A stretch of DNA of 32,379 nucleotides from Ceratorhiza oryzae-sativae (GCA_030998015.1 JARWMV010000160.1:1-32379), one strand, 5' to 3'; shown: positions 23,189-31,080, counted from the first letter of the stretch. Notes: generated by a model from the sequence alone, not told the origin. Translations and numbers: made by a program.

Positions 23189-23211
23189 CTGTGTTACCGT
23201 ATCTTATCCTT
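23189..23211 (+). promoter_or_regulatory. Conserved upstream motif, orphan copy
   Basis: Same 23 bases as before the rps3-like gene (31081). Here no ORF follows: AAATAAATATAACTTGAGG leads into a GC cluster. Either a gene was lost downstream, or the motif drives the tRNA-rich stretch that follows. Confidence 0.45.
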
Positions 23212-24044
23212 AAATAAATATAACTTGAGGCGGAGCTGCGATCGTAGGCGGGCACGGGTAAGCAAAATTTTATCAGCAGAGGGGGGAAATCAGAGCTATT
23301 ACAATTTGTTTTATCTGCTGAATTAAGCCTAACCCTGTCGTCAGCGTGTACAAGTACACGCTGCTAGGGAACCTCTTCCCCTCCGCGCTCTTTGATCGCC
23401 CGCAGGGCGGCCTAAGCGCGGAGGGCTCCCACTAATCGATGATTTGCGAAGGCAAATCTACATCGATTAGCGGGGGCCTGTAAGGGAAGAGTCCGATTTG
23501 GCGCAAATCGGGGGTCAGGAATCTGAGTCGTTCTTCTGTTGGATTACCTTCAAGGACGGAAATCCTGTATACCGCGACCCCGGAGGGCCTCCTGTGTCAT
23601 CTTTGATGATCAGAAGTGGTAAACAGACGGTTCCGGCTGTCTCACACCAAGTCATCGGTGTAATCCTTTGTTTTTTTTTTAGATTTGAACAAGGAATTGT
23701 TCTTACCGTCGACCCTTTCCCATAATGGATGGAAATGGACCCCCAATGATTGCAATGCGCGCCACAAAACTTGTGGCGCCATTGACCCCCCACTTGGGGG
23801 GGGGCACTAGGGCCCAAAACCACCGGGCGTCCCCAGCGCGGCCGGCGTCTGATTCCGAGCAATACCTCGCGGCCAGAGGGGCCGCCTCGGGCGTGGGGTA
23901 TGGGCCCGAGCGGAGCGACGGTCCCTAACCCCACGGGAGGGAATATTTCAGCGTACTTTAACCCGTGGGTTTGGATATCGAGCCCGCTATTTCAGCCAGG
24001 CCAGCGCACAGCGCTGATCCAGGCGAGTACAGGTCAAATTCAAA
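23212..24044. repeat. Composite GC-cluster region
   Basis: No gene. CGTGTACAAGTACACG plus GCGC cluster plus GATTTGC set (23330-23475), GATTTGGCGCAAATC (23495-23509), GTGTCATCTTTGATGATCAG (23594-23613), CAATGATTGCAATGCGCGCC and CTTGGGGGGG units (23737-23812), GGGGTATGGGCC unit (23893-23940). The segment 23330-23520 closely matches 28064-28250. Confidence 0.6.
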
Positions 24045-24117
24045 GGAAACAGAACTCGGGTGGTTGAGTGTCTCCCTTTTAAGGAGAACGTCAGTGGTTC
24101 GAACCCACTTGTTTCCA
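24045..24117 (+). tRNA. trnK: tRNA-Lys (UUU)
   Basis: Acceptor GGAAACA/TGTTTCC, D-stem ACTC/GAGT, anticodon stem TCTCC/GGAGA with loop CTTTTAA, T-arm AGTGG-TTCGAAC-CCACT, discriminator A. Confidence 0.94.
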
Positions 24118-24771
24118 AAATTCTGAAGATTTAATTTCAATCTGGAAAACGTGCTATATTTTAACTGCAGTACTCCAAATTGGTTATGGGCTGTAAGTTT
24201 TTACACCATTTTGGTGAAAGTAAGGGTAATCCAGATAAGCCCCGCCAGATATGCAGGTTGTGGAAAGAACCTACTGCCCCCCAAACAATGCAGCGTAGCT
24301 GCACATGTTTGGGGGTCAGTTGTCATTGAGTGACGCAGTCGTGTGGGCATAACCGCGCCATGATAATATTCCCGGCGCGGGGGGTTTCCCTAAAAATGAA
24401 GTTCTTCTGGGGAGGAAATTAGTCTCCACCCTTGATTATGATGAATATATACGACAAAACCAGTACTACCCAGTCCAAGGTGAGCTGATAAATTGGAAAT
24501 GAAGCGTCACAAATAAATCATCTAGGGTGAGAATATTTCCCGTACTCGCCTGGATCAGCGCGGAGCGTTGACTCAGGCGAGGGCGGGTTCGTAGAACCCT
24601 CCGGAGGAAAAATAAGGACGCGGCTTAAATTTTATGGGCAGCACTCAGTGCTGTCCTCAAAAAATCGCCGATATTTCAATAAAAGAAATATAATACGACC
24701 TCTGCTACGATCGATTTCGAAGAAATCGGCCCTGCAAAGTTCCGGGGAAAACCCAATCAATTTACATTGAA
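24118..24771. other. Spacer with dispersed repeats
   Basis: The 'GGCTGTAAGT' element (24164-24225), an AACAATGCAGC hairpin (24277-24316), and a stretch (24385-24510) with GGGGAGGAAATTAGTCTCC, CCAGTCCAAGGTGAGCTGAT and GGAAATGAAGCG that is related to 27868-27972. Then GGGCAGCACTCAGTGCTGTCC (24639-24659) and GATTTCGAAGAAATC. No gene recognised. Confidence 0.5.
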
Positions 24772-24842
24772 GGGGGAATATGATAATGGTAATCTATTGT
24801 GTTTGCATCACAAAGATGATAGTTCGATTCTATCTTTCTCCA
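24772..24842 (+). tRNA. trnA: tRNA-Ala (UGC)
   Basis: Acceptor GGGGGAA/TTTCTCC, D-stem GAT/ATC, anticodon stem TTGTG/CACAA with loop TTTGCAT, T-arm GATAG-TTCGATT-CTATC, discriminator A. Confidence 0.93.
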
Positions 24843-25094
24843 AGCTTAATACACCCCGCGGCAGTAAGGACTTTGATTCCGAGCAATCAGAGTCCAAATT
24901 TCACCTCGACTGTGGGCGGCTTTAGCCGCCCACAGGCTCGGTCACCGTAGACCCCTGACATTGCCGCGCGCGTTAGAGGGAATCTTTAGGATTCCCTCTA
25001 ACGCCGGCGGGCATTACAATATCGGGGGGTTGCTGCCCACCAAACAATGCAGCGTAGCTGCACATGTTTGGGGGTCAGTAGACCCCTGACATTG
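24843..25094. repeat. GC-cluster block with 47-bp derivative
   Basis: GTGGGCGGCTTTAGCCGCCCAC palindrome (about 24912-24933), then CGTAGACCCCTGACATTG, the 47-bp derivative at 24964, and a GCCCACCAAACAATGCAGC hairpin (25033-25075). The same series occurs at 16781-16917. Confidence 0.7.
24964..25010 (-). mobile_element. 47-bp deletion derivative of the 172-bp element, second copy
   Basis: Identical to the copy at 16800, with the same flanks (GACATTG / GCATTACAATATCGGGGG). Confidence 0.9.
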
Positions 25095-25266
25095 CCGCGC
25101 GCGTTAGTTGCTGGTGGGACTTGTCCCACCAACCAACGTGAGCAATCGCAACCGTTTGCGATTGCTAGTGCGCGGCATAATATCGATATTTAGCCGCCGG
25201 CTGAAAATGACGAACGGTCGTCATTTTCTACGAGGGAATCTTTAGGATTCCCTCTAACGCCGGCGG
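25095..25266 (-). mobile_element. 172-bp five-hairpin element, copy 16
   Basis: Full copy. Its left flank GACCCCTGACATTG equals that of the 47-bp derivative 130 bases upstream, a full and a deleted form in the same context. Its right flank GGAGCGGATCTAGGG equals the host palindrome of copy 11. Confidence 0.95.
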
Positions 25267-25317
25267 GGAGCGGATCTAGGGTCGCAGGGGTTAAATTTAG
25301 TGACCCTTATAAGTCAA

Positions 25318-25389
25318 GCTCCGATAGCTTAGTGGTGAAAGCACTATTGTGAAGTAATAGTGACGGGCGTTCGATTCTCTCTCGGAGCA
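25318..25389 (+). tRNA. trnF: tRNA-Phe (GAA)
   Basis: Acceptor GCTCCGA/TCGGAGC, D-stem GCTT..AAGC, anticodon stem CTATT/AATAG with loop GTGAAGT, T-arm GGGCG-TTCGATT-CTCTC with one mismatch, discriminator A. Confidence 0.93.
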
Positions 25390-25424
25390 TTTTTAAGGCA
25401 TCTATGAAGCTGAACCCTACCCTA

Positions 25425-25535
25425 TCTCGTATCAACTACTCTGAAGTTGTTGCACGTACGTGCAACAATTTCACGCTTGTAGAGGAGACGTCTGTGTGCG
25501 GCTTAAGCCGTACACAGACGGCTCCGAAGCTTGAG
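25425..25535 (+). repeat. Truncated multi-palindrome unit
   Basis: CTATCTCGTATCAACTACTC joined to GAAGTTGTTGCACGTACG and the rest of the unit up to CTCCGAAGCTTGAG. The junction of two families shows recombination between clusters. Confidence 0.7.
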
Positions 25536-25554
25536 TCGAACCGTGGTTTAGCGT

Positions 25555-25726
25555 CCGCGCGCGTTAGTTGCTGGTGGGACTTGTCCCACCAACCAACGTG
25601 AGCAATCGCAACCGTTTGCGATTGCTAGTGCGCGGCATAATATCGATATTTAGCCGCCGGCTGAAAATGACGAACGGTCGTCATTTTCTACGAGGGAATC
25701 TTTAGGATTCCCTCTAACGCCGGCGG
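25555..25726 (-). mobile_element. 172-bp five-hairpin element, copy 17
   Basis: Full copy, directly abutting a 255-bp family element at 25727, the same join as at 6233/6234. Confidence 0.95.
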
Positions 25727-25937
25727 GACCCGTGCACGCCTGCGAACGCCTTGGCTTGCCAAGGCGGCCCTGGCGTGCGCGCGGCTCGCCGCGAACGCGG
25801 CCTCGTTAACAATGCCCACGGGTCGTTGACCCTCCGCTTTATTACCCCTGCCAAGACGTGCGCTAAAGCGCAGTTCTCTAGGCAGGGCGGCTGAAATCTT
25901 GGGTTACACCTAAGATTTTAGCCGATAGAGCGGGGGC
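25727..25937 (+). mobile_element. 255-bp family, internally deleted and chimeric
   Basis: The left hairpin is shortened to CTTGGCTTGCCAAG, the GGTACCCTGGAAC hairpin is lost, and the right end is the chimeric type of 5556 with a 45-bp hairpin (25851-25895). The truncated copy at the right window edge (32285) has the same shortened left part. Confidence 0.8.
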
Positions 25938-26109
25938 CCGCGCGCGTTAGTTGCTGGTGGGACTTGTCCCACCAACCAACGTGAGCAATCGCAACCGTTT
26001 GCGATTGCTAGTGCGCGGCATAATATCGATATTTAGCCGCCGGCTGAAAATGACGAACGGTCGTCATTTTCTACGAGGGAATCTTTAGGATTCCCTCTAA
26101 CGCCGGCGG
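25938..26109 (-). mobile_element. 172-bp five-hairpin element, copy 18
   Basis: Full copy between a chimeric 255-bp element and the right half of the ~115-bp repeat (26110). Three elements are joined without spacer. Confidence 0.95.
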
Positions 26110-26192
26110 ATACAGGTCCAGCAAGATTTTATAAATCTTGCATGGAAGCAAACCACGGAACGATGTTGACCGAGATAGAGGCCAGACTAATT
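26110..26192 (+). repeat. ~115-bp repeat, right half
   Basis: ATACAGGTCCAGCAAG to GAGGCCAGACTAA as at 14691-14770. The left half is absent and a full 172-bp element stands in its place. Confidence 0.8.
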
Positions 26193-26390
26193 TGCCAAGG
26201 GGTTTAAAATTATCAAGGGGACCGTAGTTCCACCTTCAACTCAGGGTGGTTCGGCCCTACGAACTAATCTACCCTTCATTGAAGGGTGATAATTTTAGGG
26301 GGACTCATTTTTGACTATTAAGGTGACAGAAAATGAACTACAACTTGTCTACCTTGCCGATATATTACGGACACTATGGGATAAAAAACT
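26193..26390 (+). other. Spacer with a long stem and a coding-like piece
   Basis: AAATTATCAAGGGG... TACCCTTCATTGAAGGGTGA ...TAATTTTAGGGGGA; an inner stem CCACCTTCAACTCAGGGTGG. At 26311 a TTG-initiated frame TIKVTENELQLVYLADILRT plus LWDKK is AT-rich and protein-like but has no recognisable motif and runs into a GC cluster. Confidence 0.3.
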
Positions 26391-26632
26391 CCCGAGCGTA
26401 GATCGCGCCTTAGCGCGGCCCACGCTCGGGCAGCGCCTACCGATCGGGATGATTTCCGTAGACCCCCAACAATTGACCCCCAATACGTTGGCCCGTAGGG
26501 CGTGCCTTACAGGCTTGGTAACGCATTGGGAGGCCATTGCATTATTGGGGGGCGGATGCCCCTCAAACAATGCAGCGTAGCTGCACATGTTTGGGGGGCA
26601 GTAGGGAAATCGTCGCCCGATCGTTGGGGAAA
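26391..26632 (-). repeat. Second arm of the ~240-bp inverted repeat
   Basis: Complement of 8707-8950. It includes CGAGCGTAGATCGCGCC, the CCAATACGTTGGCCC cluster and the AACAATGCAGCG hairpin. Confidence 0.8.
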
Positions 26633-26651
26633 TAAAAGACGAATAAATATT

Positions 26652-26735
26652 GAGCTGATGCCAGAATGGTAATTGGGGTTTTCTGTAAAAAAATTGACGT
26701 GTTCGTCGGGGTAGGTTCGATTCCTACTTAGCTCA
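26652..26735 (+). tRNA. trnY: tRNA-Tyr (GUA)
   Basis: Acceptor GAGCTGA/TTAGCTC, D-stem CCA/TGG, anticodon loop CTGTAAA (anticodon GTA) with a weak GTTTT/AAATT stem, long variable arm GACG-TGTT-CGTC as usual for fungal mitochondrial Tyr, T-arm GTAGG-TTCGATT-CCTAC, discriminator A. Confidence 0.9.
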
Positions 26736-26917
26736 AAATATACATGGCGTCCCGCAGCGTAGCTGCGGGACCCTAAATTTTATAAATCCAACTCTCTGAT
26801 CGCGCCTTTAGGCGCGGCCTAAGCGCTGAGGACTCCTAAATTGGGGGTGATTTGCGCAGGCAAATCTACACCCCCAATTTGGGGTTAAACTAAATTACCC
26901 TCCGGGAGCAGCTTCAA
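26736..26917. repeat. GC-cluster block
   Basis: GTCCCGCAGCGTAGCTGCGGGAC palindrome (26750-26772), GATCGCGCCTTTAGGCGCGGCC (26798-26819), CCCCAAATTGGGG/GATTTGC set (26837-26884). No gene. Confidence 0.6.
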
Positions 26918-27089
26918 ATTCTTATAGTTTAACACCCGCCTGCTGTAGATCGCTCCATCTAACGATGTAGCGGCCGAGCAGGCGAGCTCTCATGAGAGCT
27001 CGGGGTAGAATACAGGAATTGCGTATCCCCGCGAGCGTGACTCCCGGCCGCCGCTTTAAAGCGGCGGGGTTCGAATCCGGATTAGAGTT
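26918..27089 (+). tRNA. tRNA-like gene with GC hairpins inserted in D-loop and T-stem
   Basis: Ends can be paired as a tRNA: acceptor ATTCTTA (26918-26924) with TTAGAGT (27082-27088), D-stem GTTT (26927) with GAAT (27008), and a classic T-loop TTCGAAT (27070-27076). Between the D-stem halves about 70 bases of GC cluster are inserted (GCCTGCTG...GAGCAGGC, AGCTCTCATGAGAGCT). The T-stem TCC|GG / CCGGA is split by CGGCCGCCGC TTTAAAGCGGCGG. The anticodon is unclear: two alignments of GGAATTGCGTATCC give GCG or TGC, both with poor stems. A nonfunctional relic is one possibility; removal of the hairpins during processing is another. Confidence 0.4.
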
Positions 27090-27723
27090 ATTCTTCTATT
27101 TAATAAGATCTGTACAAATTAACTAAAGTCTTTATTTTCTATCATAACGGAATAAGCAACATACATCGTGTACTAAGTAAGTTATGAGTGGGCACAGTTG
27201 CAGCCGCTTAGGCAAAAACATAAAAGAAACCCCAATTTTCGAAAATTAGTAGTACGCTGCCGCAATCGGCCGCTCTATCGTACCCCCCGTGGTGGTGAGG
27301 ACCGTCGCTACGCTCGGGCCCATCCACCACGGGAGGCGCCTGATTCCGAGGTAGCCTGGAACCTCTGGGGTCCAGGCTACCTCGCAATACCTCGGCAGTA
27401 AGACTGCCTCGAGAGGCTTACCCGTGCCGTAGACCCCCAACAAGGCAATGGCCTCCCAATGCATTGGGGGTCTATTGCACTTGAAGATTATGTTTGTCTA
27501 TAATTTTGTTTATTGGTTTATCAAAGTTGTGAACAAAATTTGTTAATAGTAAGATTTTAAAATAAATTGCGTTTTTTTTTTTTCATTGATTATATAATTA
27601 GGGCTCCCATGAAGTCCGCAGAGGGCCCACAGGAGCGCTGCCGTACTCAAAAATGGTTATGGGCTGTAAGCCCTTACACCGTTTTGGAGATAGATACATT
27701 ATTCCCAAACCTATACAGAGGGC
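27090..27723. other. AT-rich spacer and GC clusters
   Basis: AT-rich to 27230; CCCCAATTTTCGAAAATT plus the GTACCCCCCGTGGTGGTGAG / CCATCCACCACGGGAGGCGC unit (27230-27345); GGTAGCCTGGAACC hairpin; CCAATGCATTGG; a very AT-rich stretch with a T12 run (27571-27582); a copy of the 'GGCTGTAAG' element (27602-27690). No gene. Confidence 0.5.
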
Positions 27724-27797
27724 AAGACTGTAGCATAATCGGTTAATGCAATCTGCTCATAATAGATGAGATATGGGTTCAAGTCCCGTCGGTCTTA
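27724..27797 (+). tRNA. tRNA with CAU anticodon (Met or Ile)
   Basis: Acceptor AAGACTG/CGGTCTT, D-stem GCA..TGC, anticodon stem ATCTG/TAGAT with loop CTCATAA, T-arm ATGGG-TTCAAGT-CCCGT, discriminator A. No tRNA-Ile (GAU) is in the window, so one of the three CAU tRNAs could be the lysidine-type Ile tRNA. Confidence 0.88.
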
Positions 27798-29084
27798 TTT
27801 TCAATACTTAAACCAATTTTAGGTCGACCCATGTCACTTCGTGCCAGGTCTTATTATTTTCCAAGGGCTTCTTAGGTTTTTGGGGGGTGGAGGTAAATCT
27901 CCATCCTAATTTATACGGCAACCAGTGCTATATAGCCCAGGGTGAGTTGATAAATGGAAGCCGAAGCGAAAGGTCCATGTTTTCCACTTCCCTGTGGACT
28001 ACTTGGGTTTTATTACATCGTAGTTGACCAGAAGGTAAAACTAAGGCAAATTGGATTAACCCTAACCCTGTCGTCAGCGTGTACAAGTACACGCTGCTAG
28101 GGAACCTCTTCCCCTCCGCGCTCTTTGATCGCCCGCAGGGCGGCCTAAGCGCGGAGGGCTCCCACTAATCGATGATTTGCGAAGGCAAATCTACATCGAT
28201 TAGCGGGGGCCTGTAAGGGAAGAGTCCGATTTGGCGCAAATCGGGGGTCGGGAATCGAATCCTCTGGGTCCGCTGATAGTACAGTTAAGGCCCCTACCGC
28301 GCCTAGTCCTTTTTGGTAATCTTCGCCCCTCTGCAGAGGGAGCTAAGAACGGACCTGCGCGGATTAATTAATAATAACCTCAATCCCTCCGCGCTCTTTG
28401 ATCGCCCGCAGGGCGGCCTAAGCGCGGAGGGCTCCACTAATCGATGATTTGCGAAGGCAAATCTACATCGATTGGCGGGGTATGGTTAGGACGGCACTGG
28501 ATGCCGCCCATCAAAGTTTAGAGGCGGCAAATTTAAGATTTCGCCATAGTTGTTACCCGGTCTACGAGGCAGCTTCGCAGCGATCCCGCTATCTCGGCCG
28601 GGCGGCCGTCCCATCGAGGACGGGTAAAATTTAAACCAAATGTTTTTCATGACTTACACTGTCGTGGTATGTTTTAATGCACGACAGGGGGCAGTCCCCG
28701 CCGATGGAAAATTGACGTCTGCAAAAAAGTCAGTTGGTCTGACCAGATCAACTTCCGTCAATTATTCCACCGTATGCCCCCTGATATTGTGAAATTTGGA
28801 CTGATGCTGGTCTAAGGTCCAGCCCCAGTCTTACTGCCGCGGGCTCTTCCCGTCTGCGGCCGTGTTCCTGGAACACGACCACAGACGCAGGTGACCCCCA
28901 ATAAGGCAATGGCCTCCCAATGCGTCACAAACGTATTGGGGGGGGGGCCATTACCTTATTGGGGGGCGGATGCCCCTCAAACAATGCAGCGTAGCTGCAC
29001 ATGTTTGAGTGGCATCTGACCCCCAAACATATGCAGCTTGCGCTGCATTGTTTGGGGGGTAGATGCTGAAAGGGAAGAGGAGGA
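27798..29084. other. Gene-free region with dispersed repeats
   Basis: 27868-27972 is related to 24385-24510. 28064-28250 repeats 23330-23520. The GCGC cluster and GATTTGC set recur again (28388-28480), then GGACGGCACTGGATGCCGCCC, CTGTCGTGG hairpin, 52-bp element (28706-28762), the segment inverted relative to 3290-3392, CCAATGCGTCACAAACG cluster, and two AACAATGCAGC hairpins (28979-29060). No gene recognised. Confidence 0.5.
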
Positions 29085-29163
29085 ACACTGCAGCGTATGG
29101 CTATCTTTAGAGCGGTGAAATTGCTCAGTAGATATTAAAGAGCAACAGTATGCCTGAGGGATT
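29085..29163 (+). rRNA. Possible SSU rRNA helix-23 fragment
   Basis: AGCGGTGAAATTGCTCAGT, AGATATTAAAGAGCAACAG, TATGCC resembles the conserved small-subunit block around E. coli 685-730 (GGTGAAATgCGTAGATAT...GAACACCgGTGGCGAAGG). The GGTGAAAT and GTAGATAT parts are in the right order and spacing within a few bases. No neighbouring SSU landmarks (530 loop, ATTAGATACCC, 900 block, TACACACCGCCC) are found around it; GC clusters flank it. It would be either an isolated piece of a fragmented rRNA, a pseudogene piece, or a chance likeness. Confidence 0.4.
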
Positions 29164-29481
29164 CCCGACCCGTCCCCTAGCTAGAGGATAAGCTGCGGCC
29201 CTGGCGTGCGCGGGCTCGCGGCCAGAGGGGCCGCCTCGGGCTTGGGGTATGGGCCCGAGCGGAGCGACGGTCCCTAACCCCACGGGAAGGAAGATTCCGG
29301 CGTACTATCCCCCGTGGGTATGGATCTCGAGGCCGCGTTCGCGGCGAGGTATTGCGAGGTACCCTGGAACTTTAAGTTCCAGGGTACCTCGGAATCAGAC
29401 GCCCGCTATCTCGCCGAGAACGGGTCATATTAGATTTACAGGGATCCTGATATTTCACCTCTTGAAACAAAACCTTAAAAT
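29164..29481. repeat. GC-cluster block
   Basis: GACCCGTCCCCTAGC, GGGGTATGGGCCCGAGCGG unit (29235-29290), GGCCGCGTTCGCGGCGAGG, GGTACCCTGGAAC hairpin (29358-29390), and TTAGATTTACAGGGATCCTG / ATATTTCA, which resembles 17267-17293. No gene. Confidence 0.6.
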
Positions 29482-29556
29482 AGCTGAAATAGTTTAAGTG
29501 GTTAAAACTCATCGCTCATGTCGGTGTAATAAGGGTTCAATTCCTTTTTTCGGCTC
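29482..29556 (+). tRNA. tRNA with CAU anticodon (Met or Ile)
   Basis: Acceptor AGCTGAA/TTCGGCT, D-stem GTTT/AAAC, anticodon stem CATCG/CGGTG with loop CTCATGT, T-arm AAGGG-TTCAATT-CCTTT, discriminator C. Third CAU tRNA. Confidence 0.88.
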
Positions 29557-29594
29557 GTAAATTATCTTGATTAAAAATTTACCAGAGGGGATTT

Positions 29595-29858
29595 CCGAAA
29601 CGTTTTTTACTTCAGCCTCGAAGGGCTCAGTCAAAATTCGTCATCATAAACTAGTACAAAGTACCGATAAAATATCATAAAAGAGAAGTTAGAGTAAAAT
29701 AAAATTATAACTTTAACCGCAGTACTTTTTTCTGCCAAAATAGCAGTTTGCACTAGTGCACGCTTCACTTTTAGGCGCGCACACAGCGCGTGGCAAGAAA
29801 AGAGTATTAGCGAAAAATAAATTGCTATTAACCCCGTGTATAGAAATGTTGTTGACAT
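29595..29858 (-). CDS. Small membrane ORF, duplicated 5' end
   Basis: From ATG near 29851: MSTTFLYTGLIAIYFSL, identical to the ORF at 3511, with the same leader. It then diverges: LILFS, a stretch from a CACGCGCTGTGTGCGCGCC cluster (CHALCARLKVKRALVQ), and an AT-coded part FYSNFSFMIFYRYFVLVYDD EF. A TGA at 29631 would be Trp in code 4, extending the frame to LSPSRLK and TAA. Two hydrophobic segments. Family not recognised. Either this or the 3511 version is a recombinant copy. Confidence 0.35.
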
Positions 29859-30261
29859 TTCTTAACCCAAAATCGCTTCGCCTGAGATCTCTGGCCAGGA
29901 CGATTTATTCTGGTACTTTACCCTGCCGAAATCCTAGGATTTCGGCCATAGGGTCGATCAATGATAAGACGATCCATCTGCTGTGAAAGTTGGCTCAGCG
30001 CGGGCAGTAAAGCCCGTACTAAGTACGGCGATCTTAGTGCCAGGAACTATTTCTTCAAATTAGCCTTATTTTATTTTCTCCGTTCTCCGAAATTTATATT
30101 TTTCAAACCGCCCGAAAAATGAAAACGGTATCCCCCTTATTAATCGGTAGGTGGGTAGTTCCGCCTCAAGCGTGAAGTTGTTGCACGTACGTGCAACAAT
30201 TTCAGCTAGAGGACACGCCACCATCTTGTGATTAGGTCCCTCAGTAGAGGTCGTTTTTGTA
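29859..30261. repeat. Inverted duplicate of 3.0-3.5 kb plus cluster
   Basis: CGAAATCCTAGGATTTCG (29927-29944), GTGAAAGTTGGCTCAGCGCG and CCGTACTAAGTACGG match the complement of 3100-3440. Then AT-rich sequence and a truncated multi-palindrome unit with GTTGCACGTACGTGCAAC (30178-30196). Confidence 0.65.
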
Positions 30262-30517
30262 TCATACCCCCGCTTAGGGTCAACCAGCATTGTATTTATA
30301 TATAAATACATGCTGTTGACCCGAGGGGTATGGTTATCGAGGCCGCGTTCGCGGCGAGGTATTGCGAGGTACCCTGGAACTTTAAGTTCCAGGGTACCTC
30401 GGAATCAGACGCCGCGCGCACGCCAGGGCCGCCTTGGCTTGATTATTGACCTTAAGGTCAATATGAGCCAAGCTTGCTTGGCTTAAGCCAAGGCGTTCGC
30501 AGGCGTGCACGGGTCAT
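30262..30517 (-). mobile_element. 255-bp element flanked by TCATA, copy 7
   Basis: Full copy. GTATCATACCCC and GGGTCATAAAAC at the ends. Confidence 0.87.
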
Positions 30518-31080
30518 AAAACCGAGGCTATTTAGCCTACCGCGCAAATGGTTCCCTTTGCGCACTGCTGAGGGAGGATATAATTTTGGCTGATGAACCC
30601 AAAAACAAACTAAAGAAATAAATTTACCCCAATTTTATCGCGTAAGCGATAAAATTAGGAGTACGCTGCCGCAATCGGCCGTTCTATCGTACCCCCCGTG
30701 GTGGTGAGGACCGTCGCTACGCTCGGGCCCATCCACCACGGGAGGCGCCTGATTCCGAGGTTGTGCTCGAGGCGGCCCCTCTGGCCGCGAGCCCGCGCAC
30801 GCCAGGGCCGCAGCTTAAGCTGCGATCGTAGGCGGGCACGGGTAAGATAGAGCGATCTAACAGCGGCAGCGGTCTCTTCCCCCAAACATATGCAGCTTGC
30901 GCTGCATTGTTTGGGGGGTAGATGCTGAAAGGGAAGAGGAGGAAAAATTAATTTGCTGACGTACATACAAATCATGTTTTTTTTATTCAACCAAAAGTTT
31001 TAAGGACTTACAGCCCATAAACAATTTGGAGTACTGCAGCGTAGCTGCAGTATTTATTTTACCAAAAAAAACAATTAATA
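30518..31080. other. Spacer with GC clusters upstream of the rps3-like gene
   Basis: GCGCAAATGGTTCCCTTTGCGC (30542-30563), TTTATCGCGTAAGCGATAAA (30632-30651), CCGTGGTGGTGAGG/CCACCACGGGAGG unit (30693-30745), AACATATGCAGCTTGCGC hairpin (30884-30917), and a reversed 'GGACTTACAGCCCATAA' element with GCAGCGTAGCTGC (31003-31045). No gene. Confidence 0.55.

Noticed and set aside
23016..23255. Minus-strand endonuclease remnant (GINSRLYLPTES)
   Set aside because: About twelve residues loosely fit a LAGLIDADG_2 C-terminal strand, but most of the frame is element and cluster sequence, which is too little to call.
26200..26345. RNase P RNA, suggested by GGTGACAGAAAATG
   Set aside because: The other conserved block (GGAAAGTCCGGG type) is not found nearby, and the pairing of the P4 helix cannot be drawn.
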